The notes beneath the pieces are model-generated. The model made no database searches and had not been told where the DNA came from. It saw only the letters and a list, made by a program, of their open reading frames with translations. Shown here piece after piece: positions 24,244 to 37,405 of a stretch of DNA of 64,000 nucleotides (the first letter of the stretch is position 1; every line of letters begins with the position of its first letter). This DNA is from Numida meleagris. Taxonomy: Eukaryota > Chordata > Aves > Galliformes > Numididae. The stretch lies in NCBI RefSeq assembly GCF_002078875.1, contig NC_034411.1, forward strand, positions 49,349,620-49,413,619, given 5' to 3'. A program made the translations under genes and the position numbers.

Positions 24244-27200
24244 CATGGCCATTAAAATAATGGCATAAAATGTTTTACCACTAGGGTAATTCATCTTCTG
24301 TTACATACAAACAACAGTTTCAATTTCTTTTAAGAGAAAATTTTAAAATACTGAGCTGTGTCTAAAGGCAGATGAAAACAAAAATTCCATTTATCTCTAT
24401 GTTTCACTATCTAGATTCATAGCATTAAAACCAAGCAAAAACAAAAGTTTATCTTGTCATTTTTAGAGATGTCAAAAAAGATGTGAAAAGCAAGCTGTCA
24501 GAAGTAGTAGAAACCTGTTGGTTGGAAAATTTTTTTCATTTTCTTGGAAATAATTACAAAACTGAGCAAGAATCTAGACTTGCTAAATGAGTGAGTAGGG
24601 AGGAACTAAAGATATTCAGGGAGGTGGATGGAAGCAAAAGGAAGCATCTCTATTGTTTAGATACAGTAGTGTCATGCTAGTCCCTCACCTAATTTCATTC
24701 CTCAACAGGGAAGACTTCAAAGATCTGCCCCTAATCCCAGAGTCAGAGGTATTATTATACTGCACTGGTCTGTGTAGCTACCGGGCCATGAGCAACAGAG
24801 ATGTGCATAGAAATGCCTTAACAGCAACCCTATAGCTACATAGCTAAATGTATTTTTCTGGGGAAGTAACTGCAGTCACTAGTCTAGAAATGCTACCCAT
24901 GGTGAGACGCTATAACTGTGTTCTTCAGGCCCTTTACATATTGTTGAAGGGAGTCAAACTCCTCCAGTCAAGATGATTGTCAAAGAACAAACTACTGCAC
25001 CAGTGACATGCACATGAGCTTGATAAAATCTGCCAGAGCTCAGAAGTTCTTAGTAAGAATAAGTTATATCACAGTCTCTGTGACCCCAATCAAATCTTAC
25101 TCACAAGATGTAGGTGTTGACAACATATGGAATCTGACTACATTTCCATGGAGTTACAGAGAAAAGAACCTAATGTGATGCCCTTTGCCTTATTTATATT
25201 ACCTGGAGAGTTTGGAGAAAAAAAACAAACAGATCTATTTGAAGAAAAGCAGTCCCATACAAACAAACTAAAATTCCCTTCATTCTTCCCCATCGGGAAC
25301 AAACTCTCATTATCTTATGTTTTCCCTGCTCAAGAATTTCTAGATTTCACTAACTGTAAAAACAATGTAACATTGTCTTCGGACTTCTAGGTAATCCCTT
25401 TTATCCCCCTAAGTTACATAATGAATTGACAGAAAATATGAATTAAGTAACTCTTGCAGGAAAAAAAAAGTCTTATGACTGACTAGTGACTGACTACAAA
25501 TAAAAGAATTCCAGGACCAGTTCTACTGAAAGAGTAGATTCTTCAGACAGGAATAACTATGGCGTAATTTATCCCGGGGAGTCTAGATCCTGTCAAACAA
25601 AACAAGAAACATCTTTGACAATAATTTTCATTGAGTATTTCAAGGAAATATTTCAAAATTAGAAACATTCTGACAATCTCTTTTTCTAAATTATCTGAAG
25701 TACTTTCATTTTATAGGGTGAGAATGAAACAATTACTACTGCTCATTCTGTGCTTCTGCTAGCACCCAGCTGTTCCACAACATCAGGGAATCTGACCTAG
25801 GGCATCTGATTATGGCCACGTGATTTCTTTGCAAACTGAAGTCTTTTTCCCCATAGAAGAAAATACAGGGGGTAGCTGGGCTCCTGGGGTGAATATTGGC
25901 ATATGCTGACACGCTTTATCACTTAATTATTTTTCTGCCAATTTTCAAAGAGTTCCAGCTATAATTCAGGTTGCTTTTTTTAATTATTATTATTTTACAG
26001 TCTTCAAATCACAGCAACTACTTGAAACATGGATCATGAGAAGACTATTCTCTTTATTCTGTACCTCTGGAGGAAAGTAAACATGCTCTGGAAAAAAAGA
26101 CTGCTTTAAATATAATCTTTACATTTTGTTGCTAAGAGCAAGGTAACACCACCACTATTTTTCTTCATTTGGAATTTGTCAAGACCTTTCCCCTCCTGTT
26201 ATTTTCTAGATATTTTGCTCAGTAATTATCTTTAAATTGCAGAGGAAAAAAAGAGAATAAAAGGGAAAAAGCTGTTCTGATAGAAAACATACTCAGTAAT
26301 GTTTGTCAGCAACTCAGAACTTTTCTCTGGAACTGACAAACACAGGATTACCTGAGTTCTGATGTAACTTCCAATGTTTGAACCTTCCTCAGTAAGACCA
26401 TTTACATACAATGTGTAGAAGTGCAACTGGTCAACAAGACATTATGATCTCCTCAACAGATTCACTCACTGCACATGTGGGTCCATTCACATGTGGGTCC
26501 ATTTAGGAGTAAAGCAGATGCTGCTGAGTGTAGGAAGCTCCAGGTGAAATCATCAGGGATGAACTTTGTACAACTACTCCATGACTGTGTTGTCAGCCTT
26601 GAGAACTGCAGCTGTCAAGAGAATAAAAGTTCTATGACGAAGAGAGATGGCTCTCATTTCTAAAAAAAAGAAATCTATTCTTGTGAAAAGTTTGCATATT
26701 CATTAATTCAGAATCTTTCTGAATCACAAATGTTTGCTGCTCTTTATCCCTCATTGATTATTTCTTCTTGACTCTACGGCAATTTACTGCTGTGTAGAGC
26801 ATTTACTTGTTGTGTATGAAAAAGTTACCTATAGAACAAAAAGATCATTTCCATTTAATACAGAAAGGTCTTTATCTTCAGCAAGTAACGTAGATTACTG
26901 TTGCAACTGAAACAAACAGGAGAATGACAAGGCACTAACTTCATTGTTAGTCATTTCTGTAGAGATTGGATTTATACCAATCTGAGCAGAGAACAGAAAT
27001 ATTTGATAGTTTTTGAAGTTCAACCCATCTGTTCACATAGACAAAAAAAATGTGGTAGAAAAATTATCTTAACAAATAATTCATTATCAGAATCAAAAAG
27101 CCAGTTTCCTCACAGTGATCAAGGCAACTTGCCATGCAGAGAAAATAAATACTTGAATACATATATATCACTGAAAACTGACTATGAAAAGTAAAATGTG

Positions 27201-28093
27201 TGGAGTTCTCTTTCCTATGGAGAATGTACAGTTTCTCATTGTTCATTTCTCACAGAGAAATTTTACTCTACTGGGAAAAAGAGTACTTGTGGAAAGAAAC
27301 TTCAAGGCATTTTCTTTGTTGCACTTACGAATGAATTATCAAAAAAATGCTGAATATTATATATCTAAGAACTTCAAAACTCTGGATGAAGCATACTTAC
27401 CCGACATGACCCCAAGTCCCTCTAAGCTTTTAAACAGAAGAGGCAAAACATTTATTCTGAGAGCAGCTCAAATTTGTGAGAAACACTTAACTAAGAAATG
27501 TCATCTCTTCATATTTTGTCTTCAGATGATTTGTACAGAGATAACCTTCTTCAAAAGATCTATAACCTTAAATCAGAACTTGATTTTGTATAGTTCTTAA
27601 TATTTGAATGTACAGAATCAAATTTTGGGCTTTGTGTATTTTTTTTATGCTACATATGCTTTTGTTTCCAATTTAGTAAGGAACTGCTGGATCATATTTG
27701 AAGCAACAGTAAGATCCAGAATGGAAAAAATAAAGAAAATACTTCTGGTATTAATGTGATCAAAATATCACATGTTCCAGACTGCTGTGCTCAGAACCAA
27801 CAATTTTACAAATACTAACGAATACAGAGATTATTTCTTCGGTAGACTTCAAAATGAAGCAACAAAAATATCTGTACAATAACATCAATTGTTCATTATT
27901 TTATTAGTAGTATTAGCAGATAAATACTTACTTATAGCTAGGATAACCACTGAAATCCATACCTTTCTGTTCTATAAACAGTTATGAAAAAAGGAGCAAG
28001 AATTATCCAAGTCATATATATAATTCAAGTATCATTCTATCAGCAACTTAAGACTTCTAAACAGCTGAATACTCAGTGTTCTCTCAGTATTTC
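24244..28093. other. AT-rich non-coding stretch
   Basis: No gene recognised. A 138-codon plus-strand run at 27184-27600 is lysine/leucine/phenylalanine-rich, as expected of AT-rich DNA, and matches nothing I know. A perfect 16-bp tandem duplication lies at 26472-26503. Confidence 0.5.
26472..26503. repeat. 16-bp direct tandem duplication
   Basis: The unit CACATGTGGGTCCATT occurs twice back to back with no mismatch, which points to a recent slippage or duplication event. Confidence 0.85.
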
Positions 28094-28639
28094 TGTACTA
28101 GTTTCAGCTGGGACAGGTTTTTTCCTTCATAGTGTTCGGTATGATGTTATGTTTTGGGAGAAAAACAGTGTTGATAACATACTCATGTTTAGTTATTGCT
28201 GAGCAGTGTTGCTCAGCCAAGGATGCTTCAACTTCTGGTACTGTCCTGCCAGCGAGGGGGACTGAGGAGGCACAAGGAGTTGAGAGGGGATAGAATCAGG
28301 ACAGATGCCCTACGCTGGCCATAGGGATATTCCATACCACACAGCATCCTGTGAAAAAAATAAAAACTGAGGGGAGCTGGCTTGTGGACTAGCTGCTCCT
28401 CAGGGGTTGGAGGAGTGTTGTTTAGCAGGTTTAGCAATTATTTGTGTATCATTTGTTCTGTAAATATATATTATATTATTGTCATTACTTCCTGTTTTCT
28501 TCCTTCTCTTCTTTTAAACTCAACCCACAAGTTCCACAGTGTTTTTTTTTTTTAATGTTTTCTTCCTCACCCCACTGGGAAGGATGAACAAGTGAACAGC
28601 TGAGTGGTGCTTAGCTGCCTTCTGGGTTAAGCTACAACA
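28094..28639 (+). mobile_element. Old solo LTR of an avian ERVL-like retrovirus
   Basis: The 546-bp unit begins TGTACTAG and ends CTACAACA, giving imperfect terminal inverted repeats (6 of 8 positions) and the canonical TG...CA ends. It is flanked by ATTTC (28089-28093) and ATTCC (28640-28644), a 5-bp target duplication with one change. The internal order matches a widespread avian LTR type: a TTTCAGCTGGGACAG start, GGTATGATGTTATGTTTTGG, CTGCCAGCGAGG, TATTCCATACCA, then a TATA-like ATAAAAA at 28360-28366, a TTTAAACTCAACCCACAAG segment and a GTGGTGCTTAGCTGCC end. No retroviral coding sequence is adjacent, so it is a solo LTR left by recombination. The 5-bp duplication fits an ERVL-class virus. 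Confidence 0.88.
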
Positions 28640-31084
28640 ATTCCCTAGCACTCACAATCTTCTTTTTTTAATCTCTTATATTAAACTGTAAATTCTTTGT
28701 ACCGAAAATAATCTTTATGTTTTTACTTATTATTTAGTTGCTGAGCCCATTAACAACACAAATCCGGAATTTCAGCTCTTGAAGTCCAATGATGGTGATG
28801 ATACACACAGCAGTAGCCATTTCATCCGAAACTATATCTGGGGAAAAAATATACAGGATATTTTGTCAGGAAGCAATTACAAAGAAAATCAGCATCTAGA
28901 TACAGTTCCATAATAATTTCCTTCTCTAAAAGCATTTAACAAATGCTTTCTGAATAGCATATTGATAGGCACCTGGATCCTTGTATTGCTTTTGCACAAC
29001 AATAAAGTCATCTCATATGTAGACGTGTGTTAGCCTTCTCACATGCGAAAACCAGTGAAGAAAAGTGAATGAAGGATTATTTTTTCCTGCTGACATTCAA
29101 ATTAACTAAGATCAAGCTATTTAAGAAAAGCTAAACTGTATAGTTTGCCATAATGGTAGACCACTTCAGATGGATTAGCATTTTGTCTCAGTGAGGAGAT
29201 GAAGACTGTCTTTATATTTGGCCAGATTTTTTTAAAATAATTTTTACAGTTTATCATATAAGATTATGGTATCTTTCCCCCCCTCATCAAAACTTAACTT
29301 GGTTCCATTTCTTTGCTACTTAATCCATTAGCAAAAGTGATATTTTTCTATTTGCTATCAGGAACAATTGAGTGCTATCTGACTGTAACTGTGAGCACCA
29401 TTTTATTTTGTGAAGAGCGCAAATTTCACTGCAAATTTTGCTGTAATCTTAATTTTGTTTTCTAGTTTCCATTTTGGATTTAGAACATCCTCCTTATTTT
29501 CTGACTGGGTATCCACAAATGAACAGAAATAAAACTCTTTAAAAGGCTAATATATTAATTTAGTGAAGTAAAATGTATTTGTCAGAGGAATTTGATATTT
29601 ATTTAATACCATGGATTGGGAAAACATTAAAGGAAAAAGATACATCACAATTTGTGAAAAGGAAGTTCTTCAGTTGATGTATGCCAGTAGATCAGAAGAA
29701 GATAGAAGAAACTTGACCAGCTCAAGGACTTCGAGCGATTTTAAAATTCAGAAATTACATGCAAAGTTTCTGTTGCCGTTTTGCTAGTCAGTTTCCTTCT
29801 CTAAGGTTTCCAATTCTCTGTGGTTTTAACAAAGAATCTGCAATTTAGAAATTTTAGAAATGTCGTAACCACCAAAACTATTTCTGTCTTTTCATACTGA
29901 ATTTATGTAAATCATGTACACTATTTTACAGAATTAGATGAAGTGGCATAACTATAAAAAACAATTCTAATTGTCAAGAATGTCTAATAATGAAAAGTAA
30001 TAAAAACTGAAGTCTGCTCCTGTCAGAGCAAGCTTGAAGAGCTGTAAGCCACTGTGTCTCCTTCCTTAACACCATCACTCAATATCTATGAGCATTTGGG
30101 GCGACTGAGTCACAGGTCTCTCATAGGAACAGCCCATCTATTACTGCCAGTGAACATACTGTCAGCAGAGCCAGAGAGGACATTACTGATCAGCTTTTTC
30201 ACTTGCTGTATAGCTCCTGTGTTCAGCATACAGAATTCTCTCACTCTAATTTTACTTCTCTTCCCCCTTTTTCTCCCAGTGATTTCATAAAATCTATTAT
30301 CGGTACCTCCAGTAAAAACACCCTCACATGAAACTCAGTTCCTCAATCTAAAACTACCTCACTTATCTGAGAATATATGGAGACCAATCCAAATATCTCA
30401 CATTTTTCAGCTGTTTTTTAAAGGTTTCAACTTTTTTTTTTTTTAACACTGACAAAGTATATCAAATATATACACCATCTAAAAATCTGTCATTTCAGTA
30501 TGTCCAGAGCCTGCAGACTCTGTTCTCTCATGTCACTGAGAAAGTCCTGCTCTTCCTGTTTTCATGTAGGTGCTCCAATTCCTTTGTGGAGATGTAAATT
30601 CCTTGCTTTTACATTCAGAAACTTCATATGTTTTTCCTCTCTCTTCTCTTTAGATCCTTTACAACTTCTCAATTCACTCCTCGTCCTCTTTTAATTCGTC
30701 TTCCATTTTCTGCTTTGCATACTCCTTAAGTTCCACCACAGGACATACCTTTCCTATTTTCTGCACAAAGATGTGCAAAGTCATCTCTTTTTAATTGTTT
30801 ATTTGGGAACCCCAGTATATACAAGAAAAAAATGTTTGTAATCCGTACAGGCATTAGAAAACCATTAACTTGAAGCAAATACCTAAGCCAAAGAAAGAAG
30901 CAAGATCATTTAAAATCATGATTAATTTTTTTTTCCCCAAAGAACTACTACATTGGACTTCAAATGATCTTGTTTCTAAATAGTTCTGCCAGCATTTCAT
31001 CTTGTTTTCAGTTTATACCTACAAACTTCATTCTTGAAAACACAGCACACACCCTTGATTTCCTATAGTGGGAACAAAAATCCC
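28640..31084. other. AT-rich non-coding stretch
   Basis: No gene or recognised element. It contains a T run at about 30431-30444 and short stop-free runs of fewer than 80 codons. Confidence 0.5.
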
Positions 31085-31430
31085 TGCTATTAACATCTTA
31101 CAAAAACCCTTCTGTTTTTCTAAAAGTTCCTCTTATGTAACAGCAGAAAGGACAGCACAAGGGAAAGATGTTACAAAGAAAGGAAAAGGATTGCTCACCC
31201 ACCTCCAAGGATCTCCAAGGCTCTAGGATCACAGAGAAAACACAACAGAAAAGGGATCTCCAAAACCAGATCCTTCCAGAGTGGCAGTCTGCCCTTAAAT
31301 GAGGTCTAAGAGAGGCGGAGCCTGGCTCCACCCCTTCCAGTCACACAGGTGAATTACCTTCACCTGTGCTCCCAGGGCTGACTGAGTCTTTTCTCCAGGT
31401 GCTCAATCAGTGGTTCAGGCCATGACTCAA
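31085..31430 (-). mobile_element. Solo LTR-like element, family copy B (minus strand)
   Basis: It is the best-preserved member of the three-copy LTR group in this window. On the minus strand it opens with GTCATGGCCTGAACC near 31428. It continues with the GC-rich GAAGGGGTGGAGCCAGGC block and the TATA-like CATTTAAGGG (reverse complement of 31292-31301). Then follow a TTTTGGAGATCCC block, a CCTTGGAGATCCTTGGAGG block and a pyrimidine-rich end running towards about 31085, where the minus strand reads TTAATAGCA. I found no target duplication, so both edges are estimates. No internal viral sequence is present. Confidence 0.65.
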
Positions 31431-31857
31431 AGGTTCCCATACACTTTTATAATGAAATTCTTTAATGTTCATTAAGGATCAGACCAGATTGAGAAAAGAA
31501 AGAAGAAAAATTATTATAAGCATATACATATATTGGAATGCTTTATTACAGCTTCTTATTTTTTTTAGTTGTTCAGAAATAAGAGATAGAAAAAAGGTAT
31601 TAGTTAGTTTCTGCAGTATCTGATTTGAGAAGTAAAGTTCTGTGCTCTCACCTAACTAAATATTCATTGGAAGGAGATACCTGAATCCCAAAGGACATGA
31701 TTTAAAAGTCTTTGTCTAACAATGCAGATTTCTATTCTGCACCAGCAAAATACTGTCTTTTTAGTAACAAGCTGCAGAATGGTATTGGAGATTTTTTCAC
31801 TGGTGGAAGTAATCTGGGATTTAACTCCCACAACCTTTATTTCTTGGAAAAATAGTT
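31431..31857. other. Non-coding spacer between LTR copy B and a CR1
   Basis: About 430 bases of AT-rich sequence with no recognised feature. Confidence 0.5.
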
Positions 31858-32654
31858 AAGAAAAGCCAATGGGATGAGGTTCAACAAGACCAAGTGCCGG
31901 GTCCTGCACTTTGGCTGCAACAACCCCAGGCAACTCTACAGGCTTGGGGCAGAGTGGCTGGAAGTTTGTGGGGAGGAAATGGACCTGGGGGTATTAGTCA
32001 ATACTTGGCTGAGCATGAGCCAGCAGTGTTCCCAGGTGGCCAAGAAGGCCAGTGGCATCCTGGCTTGTATCAGAAATGGTGTTGCCAGTAGGAGTAGGGA
32101 AGTCATTGTCCCTCTGTACTCAGCCCTGGTGAGGCCCCACCTCGAGTACTGTGTCCAGTTTTGGGCCCCTCACTTCAAGAAAGACATTGAGGCCCTGGAG
32201 CATGTTCAGAGGAGGGCGACGAAGCTGGTGAGGGGTCTGGAGCACAGGCCTTATGAGGAGTGGCTGAGGGAGCTGGGATTGTTCAGTCTGGAGAAGAGGA
32301 GGCTCAGGGGGGACCTTATCGCTCTCTATAACTACCTGAAGGGAGGTTGTAGTGAGCTGGGGGTCAGCCTCTTCTCTCTTATAACTAGTGACAGGACGAG
32401 GGGGAATGGCCTCAAGTTGCGCCAGGGGAGATTTAGGCTGGATATTAGGAAATACTACTTTTCTGAAAAAGTGGTCAGGCGCTGGAACGGGCTGCCCAGG
32501 GAGGTGGTGTAGTCACTGTCCCTGGAGGTGTTGAAGAAACATTTAGATATAGCGTTGAGAGACATGTTTTAGCGGGGTTATTGGTGGTAGGTGGATGGTT
32601 GGACTGGATGATCTTGTAGGTCTTTTCCAACCTAGCTAATTCTATGATTCTATG
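31858..32654 (+). mobile_element. CR1-F-like LINE, 5'-truncated, well preserved (plus strand)
   Basis: The insertion covers the C-terminal third of CR1 ORF2 plus the complete 3' UTR. It ends with two copies of the octamer (ATTCTATGATTCTATG) at about 32639-32654. The 3' UTR has the GGATGGTTGGACTGGATGATC and GTAGGTCTTTTCCAACC blocks that I associate with the CR1-F group. The start is at the KANGMRFNK codons, just after an in-frame TAG that belongs to the flank. It is the least diverged CR1 in the window. A normal LINE target duplication is not expected to be obvious in CR1, and none was seen. Confidence 0.95.
31874..32512 (+). pseudogene. CR1 ORF2 C-terminal remnant (212 codons)
   Basis: This uninterrupted frame is the end of the CR1 ORF2 polyprotein (endonuclease plus reverse transcriptase), downstream of the catalytic RT motifs. 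Visible landmarks are [14 protein letters not shown] (residues 1-14), LGVLV (38-42), [14 protein letters not shown] (86-99), VQRRATK (111-117), [18 protein letters not shown] (131-148), SDRTRGNG (172-179) and WNGLPREVV (204-212). The frame stops at TAG 32510-32512. In the same frame it would continue SLSLEVLKKHLDIALRDMF to TAG at 32570-32572, which is the usual end of this ORF. One nonsense change, probably GAG to TAG, has therefore removed about 20 residues. With neither the endonuclease nor the catalytic RT core present it cannot be active. Confidence 0.85.
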
Positions 32655-35600
32655 AAAAAATTTAGAGATGAGCTAACATCAGGCAGGATGGTTTGAGGTA
32701 TTTAAAACAAGCCTATACTACAATCATTGCACTAAACTGCAGCTTCACAACATGACATATTAATCCCATTTGCAGCACAACACTCTGAAGACCTTTTTTG
32801 AAAGGTTTGAAAAATAATGGGCTGTGAACATCTAAATTGCTATTGCCACAGTTTCAAGTGACTCAGAGAAAAGAAACCCATATTTGTGATTTACAATTAC
32901 TTGGAAATTACTTGGTATATCACTGTTTTGAGTTCTACAGCCTAGCTACACTAGTGAACTCAATAGGACTCTTTTTCCTGACAGGACAGACTTTTATTAG
33001 GGTGCTTTATAACTATTTTGAACTTTCCAGCAAAATTAGTCATAAAATGTCTTACAATCGTTTTTCTTTCATTTCAGGCAAGGTTTAAGGTTGTGGAGTT
33101 CTGTTGTTTTTGAGAATGGCCAGGGATGAGAAATGTCTTCTAGAGATATATAGTGTAAAACTATAAAGTCTGCATCTAAAGAAGTGTTTCAAATTCAGAG
33201 ACCTGGAATTAAAAGTGTACCACATGGAAATGTCATATCAGGCACACATCTTTATTAAATAGATCATGGAGGCTGACATACAGAGGTGCCTTAACAGAGC
33301 AAATGGTAAAATTCCAGTGACAAAGAGGAAGAAGATTATATTACATTTTCTCTCTTTAGTGTCTAAATACTAGAAAAGCAGTGCTTTCCTTAGTTCATGA
33401 AAAATTCTGAGATGGAACTTTAGCTCAACAAGCTTTTGGTTTCACAGCTTTCTCAACAGGATAGCTACCACTCATTCTCAATGTTTTTTCTATAAAACAA
33501 ATAATCTTCTCTGTTCTGAACAATGCCATTCACACAATAAACAGTCTGCACTCTAAGATTGAACTGAGTTATGTGGAACAATTTGGGGTTTACCTGTCTG
33601 TTTTACTTATCTTTTCTATGTCTTCAGTCTCTCAGGGCTTACTTGTCTCCACTCTTCTTGTTGCTTCATCATCTTGTACACCACAGATGTAACATTAGAA
33701 GAAAGTTACTCAGGTTGTTCTTTGAAGATACTTCAAAGTAGGGCTCAGAAGGCTTCCTCTGACAGAACTACAGCAGCCAGGAAGCCTGGTACAGTGTCCC
33801 AGGAGCTACTGCAATTCAAAGATTTCTCAGTGATGACTGAGAGATGCAATGTGACCACATAGTCCAGCAGATCAGAAGCTCCTTTTTCATTCTGTTCTTC
33901 CTCAAGTGGCCAATTTTAAATCTTCAGAGCTTCACTCACATACAGGTACGATGCTGTGATTCTGTGACTCTCTTAGAAGCTATTGTAAACATGGCACTTC
34001 TTTAGCAGTAGTTGTAATTCTGCATTGATATTTTTGCGCTTTGGTAATATTAATCCTATAAACTATGTTTATATATTTACGTCAGTGTTATTCATATAGT
34101 AGAAGTGAGATTTGTGCTCCTTGCCAAACTTTCATCCAGCAGGAAATAGAGTACCTGCTGGGAAACAATTCACAGAAGAATGTGATTGTCTCAATGCCAA
34201 TGAAGCAATGAAAGAGAATTAAGGATGTCTTTGAATCTGTTGTGCACCTGAAGGAGTAAGAACAGAACAGGAAAGCACACAGTTGGACTGCTTTTGTTTA
34301 CAGCAATATATTTAAGTTACGATTTACAGTATTATTGGACAAAAAGAAGTCAAGCTGGAAAATAAGTACCTTGTATGGAATCAAAACAAATCTTTGAAAA
34401 ATGACAGGTGGTAGAAAAGAACAGAAAGACTAAGGGAGCAATATGCAACATTTGTATGTGAATTTTCTTTAAGACATATTTTAGAGCATATCTTGTTCTA
34501 TGTTACTGTTTTAGTGTTTACTAAGAAATAAAAATTCAAAGCAAGTGTTGACATAGTGCTTTATGATTTCTTTATAATCTTTATTGTTTATTAAAATAAA
34601 AACATATTGGTAATCTTATGCTGACATCTTAAGATCTTATTGATTTATAAGTCTTTTTTTAGTTAGATCTTTATTTTCAGGTTTTAAAAGTATTGTCAGG
34701 CTTCTTCCACACATCAATTGATACTGGAAGTCTTTTAAGATCTGCTTTCTATGTGATTTAGTTTTATGACAATGGAGAACAAGTAACCATTCATTATTTT
34801 TCATTGTGCTACTATGAAATGCACAAATCTCTCCAATCATGATGCACTGAAGTTAATAAAAGACTTTCTGTTATCTTGAGTGAGAAGTGGTCTGAGCTCT
34901 TGCAGAGGAAATGAAATTGGCTGAATTCATGCTGAGATGGACTTCTCTTTCTCCAGGACCTTCTGGTGCAGTGCTAACCCCAACAGTGCTGCAGGTTTGT
35001 GAGAACTGTTGTGTTGTCAAGACTCATCGCTGCAGTTTAGGATCTCTTACTGAGTGTCTGCAAGGGATGACACTAAAAGAGACCCTTGCATCTCTTTTCT
35101 CTTTCTTCCTTCTGCATTAAAACTGCGCAAAGTTGCTGCCTATTGCATCCTGAAAAGCTATTACAGTTCCAAACTGCCATGTAATTCACATATAAAACCA
35201 TTTTTTATGCAGTAGTGCCTACAGTCCATGAGGAAAAAAAAACAGATAACAGTGTCCCATAAAAATGCACACAAATAAAAACGTCACTCTGCTCACAAAA
35301 CAATTTTGATGCAGGGGGCCACATCTCAGCCCTGAAAGAATCAGTGTAGAGAAACACAGGCCTGGTACAATAAGAGGGGTATTTCCAGAGTATAGTCTCA
35401 GGATACGGAGAAGAGAAAGACAGACACAACGTGATAAAAGGTGTGGCACCTACTTGGCACTGGAGACCCACAGCCATGAGCAGCTCATTCATAGTCAGTC
35501 AGAAAAACAGCAGACCTGGGCAATAACAGTTTCAGTATCTATCATATACAACAGGCATCACATGTAGTAAATGAAGATGTAATGCAGAGCAGAGGTTTAC

Positions 35601-37400
35601 AAGAATGACAGCAAACACAGAACAGAAATTACTCTAAGTGTATCCCAGAATGAGGAAGAAGAAATTATCAAAATGAACATCATTTTAATCCCAGAGAAGG
35701 ACTCCAGGTGCCAGCAACTCACTGTAACATCCCAGCATTGTCATCAGACTGAATTCACAACTGCAGAACTCAGATGAGCAGGAAGGGGATCCTAAACACC
35801 AAAAAAAGAGGTAGGTGCTAAGAAGTGTGCACTTAACAGTTCTAAGTGTATGATTTCCATAACAACTAGATCTGTACTGATGGAATGGCTGGATTCTGAA
35901 GATTTCCACTGTACAACAGTAATGCCTTGGCTTTAGATAGATATATATAATGTGCATTTCTGTTGTTGAATGTAATATATGTTCATGCCAGTGCAGTGAT
36001 TTTAGCGGGGTTCCTGTTAAGTTACGTAGCTGTGTTCTTTGGCCTGCCTAAAACTGGGAAGATAGTTAATTCTTACTCTAGGGCTGGTCCCAGTTCCCCA
36101 CTGCCTTGCTTATATAAATCTGTATCTCTATTGGTATTAGACAGGAAAATGATTTTCATGAGATGGTAGGAACTGGTTCTCAGAAATTATAGTTTCTACA
36201 TTGTATCAATTTGTATCTGTGTAATATTTTTACTGGTTTACTAATGTCTGTAATATAACATATTTCTGTTTTATGTGAAGAATTCGGGATGTGACTAATC
36301 TCTGATTGCTGTTAACCTTAATTTTTTATTTTTATTTTTTAGAAGACAACAAAGGTCTAATCTTTGAGCTATATTTCAAATTTGATTGCTTATAAAACAT
36401 CTGTTTTATTAAATTTGGATGCTCAGAGAATGACAGCACAAAAGCTAATATTTCTTTCCTCCCTTATTTCCCCAGTGGAAGGAATATGTTTTTCCATTTC
36501 AATTAGTTTCCCATCTCCCTTCTGCAATATGATCAAAATATTTCACGCTGGCCAGATTATTAGCGACAGCTGGATGACATAAGAAGAGTTGTATCTAAAA
36601 TGTGATTTAGCAAACTGAGTTCTAAACACAGAGCAGACTGACTTTCAGTGGACCAGATCAAATCCATTTAGAATATTATGGGAAAACTAATTCCACTATT
36701 TTTTAAATTACTATTGGCAGGATATTTTAAACTCTATTTTTCTTCCTAACCTCTTAACACCTTTCCTAGCTAACTCTTTCCATTGCCTATTGTCAAACTT
36801 GTTATAACAAACAGTAGGCCAGTACAAGTTCCCAATCTCAACAGCCAGGTCCAATCATTTTCCTAGCTAATGGGTTTCAAACTCTTGGTCACATAGAAAT
36901 ATACACCTTTACCTAAATCTAAATTTAATAATGTTAAATTATGTGCTACTTGCTGGAGAATTAGTCTTTGGATTCTAGTTCTGAATGTTTTTATCTAGCA
37001 AAAATAATTGGTTAAGATATGTACTATAATATCACAGTTCAGATTTACTGGACAATGGAACAGAAAATTAGGTTACGATAAAATAAAGGCAACTGCGCAG
37101 CAGAAATACATGCACTTGGTAATTGAGGCCACGCTTTTCCATGATGCTGCATATAGCAGGAATGGATTACTGTTGTAGGGTTGAATTTTACTTGAGATAG
37201 AGACTTGAAGAGAAACACAGCCAATTGCTGATGTAAGAAAAACAACTGGCACTACACTGTCATTTTCTTTGTCTTGCAGTACCAATATCCAAAGAGGACC
37301 CAGGTGCTACAGGTAGCCTCAGAGGCTACTAAGGCTCTTTGGACAAATTTACACAATCTTGCATTTTCATCTTCTCTCAATTTGTGAAGAAAGAGGATGA
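32655..37400. other. AT-rich non-coding stretch
   Basis: No gene or element recognised. Short stop-free runs are all under 100 codons. A perfect 8-bp-arm inverted repeat at 37313-37329 lies about 75 bases before the young LTR. Confidence 0.5.
37313..37329. repeat. 8-bp inverted repeat with 1-base spacer
   Basis: GTAGCCTC and GAGGCTAC are perfect arms around a single A. The spot follows a pyrimidine-AG stretch (TTTTCTTTGTCTTGCAG, ending near 37279) that looks like a splice acceptor, but no exon reads out from it. Confidence 0.6.
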
Positions 37401-37405
37401 GCAAC
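37401..37405. repeat. Target-site duplication, left copy (GCAAC)
   Basis: This 5-base direct repeat is identical to 37969-37973 on the other side of the LTR. Confidence 0.85.

Noticed and set aside
27184..27600. 138-codon plus-strand frame
   Set aside because: Composition follows the AT-rich background and nothing in it resembles a known family.
33949..33968. GATGCTGTGATTCTGTGACT resembles the CR1 terminal octamer repeat
   Set aside because: No CR1 3' UTR sequence precedes it.
37263..37330. Splice-acceptor-like TTTTCTTTGTCTTGCAG as a possible exon start
   Set aside because: No open frame of useful length or donor site follows, and the young LTR begins about 125 bases on.
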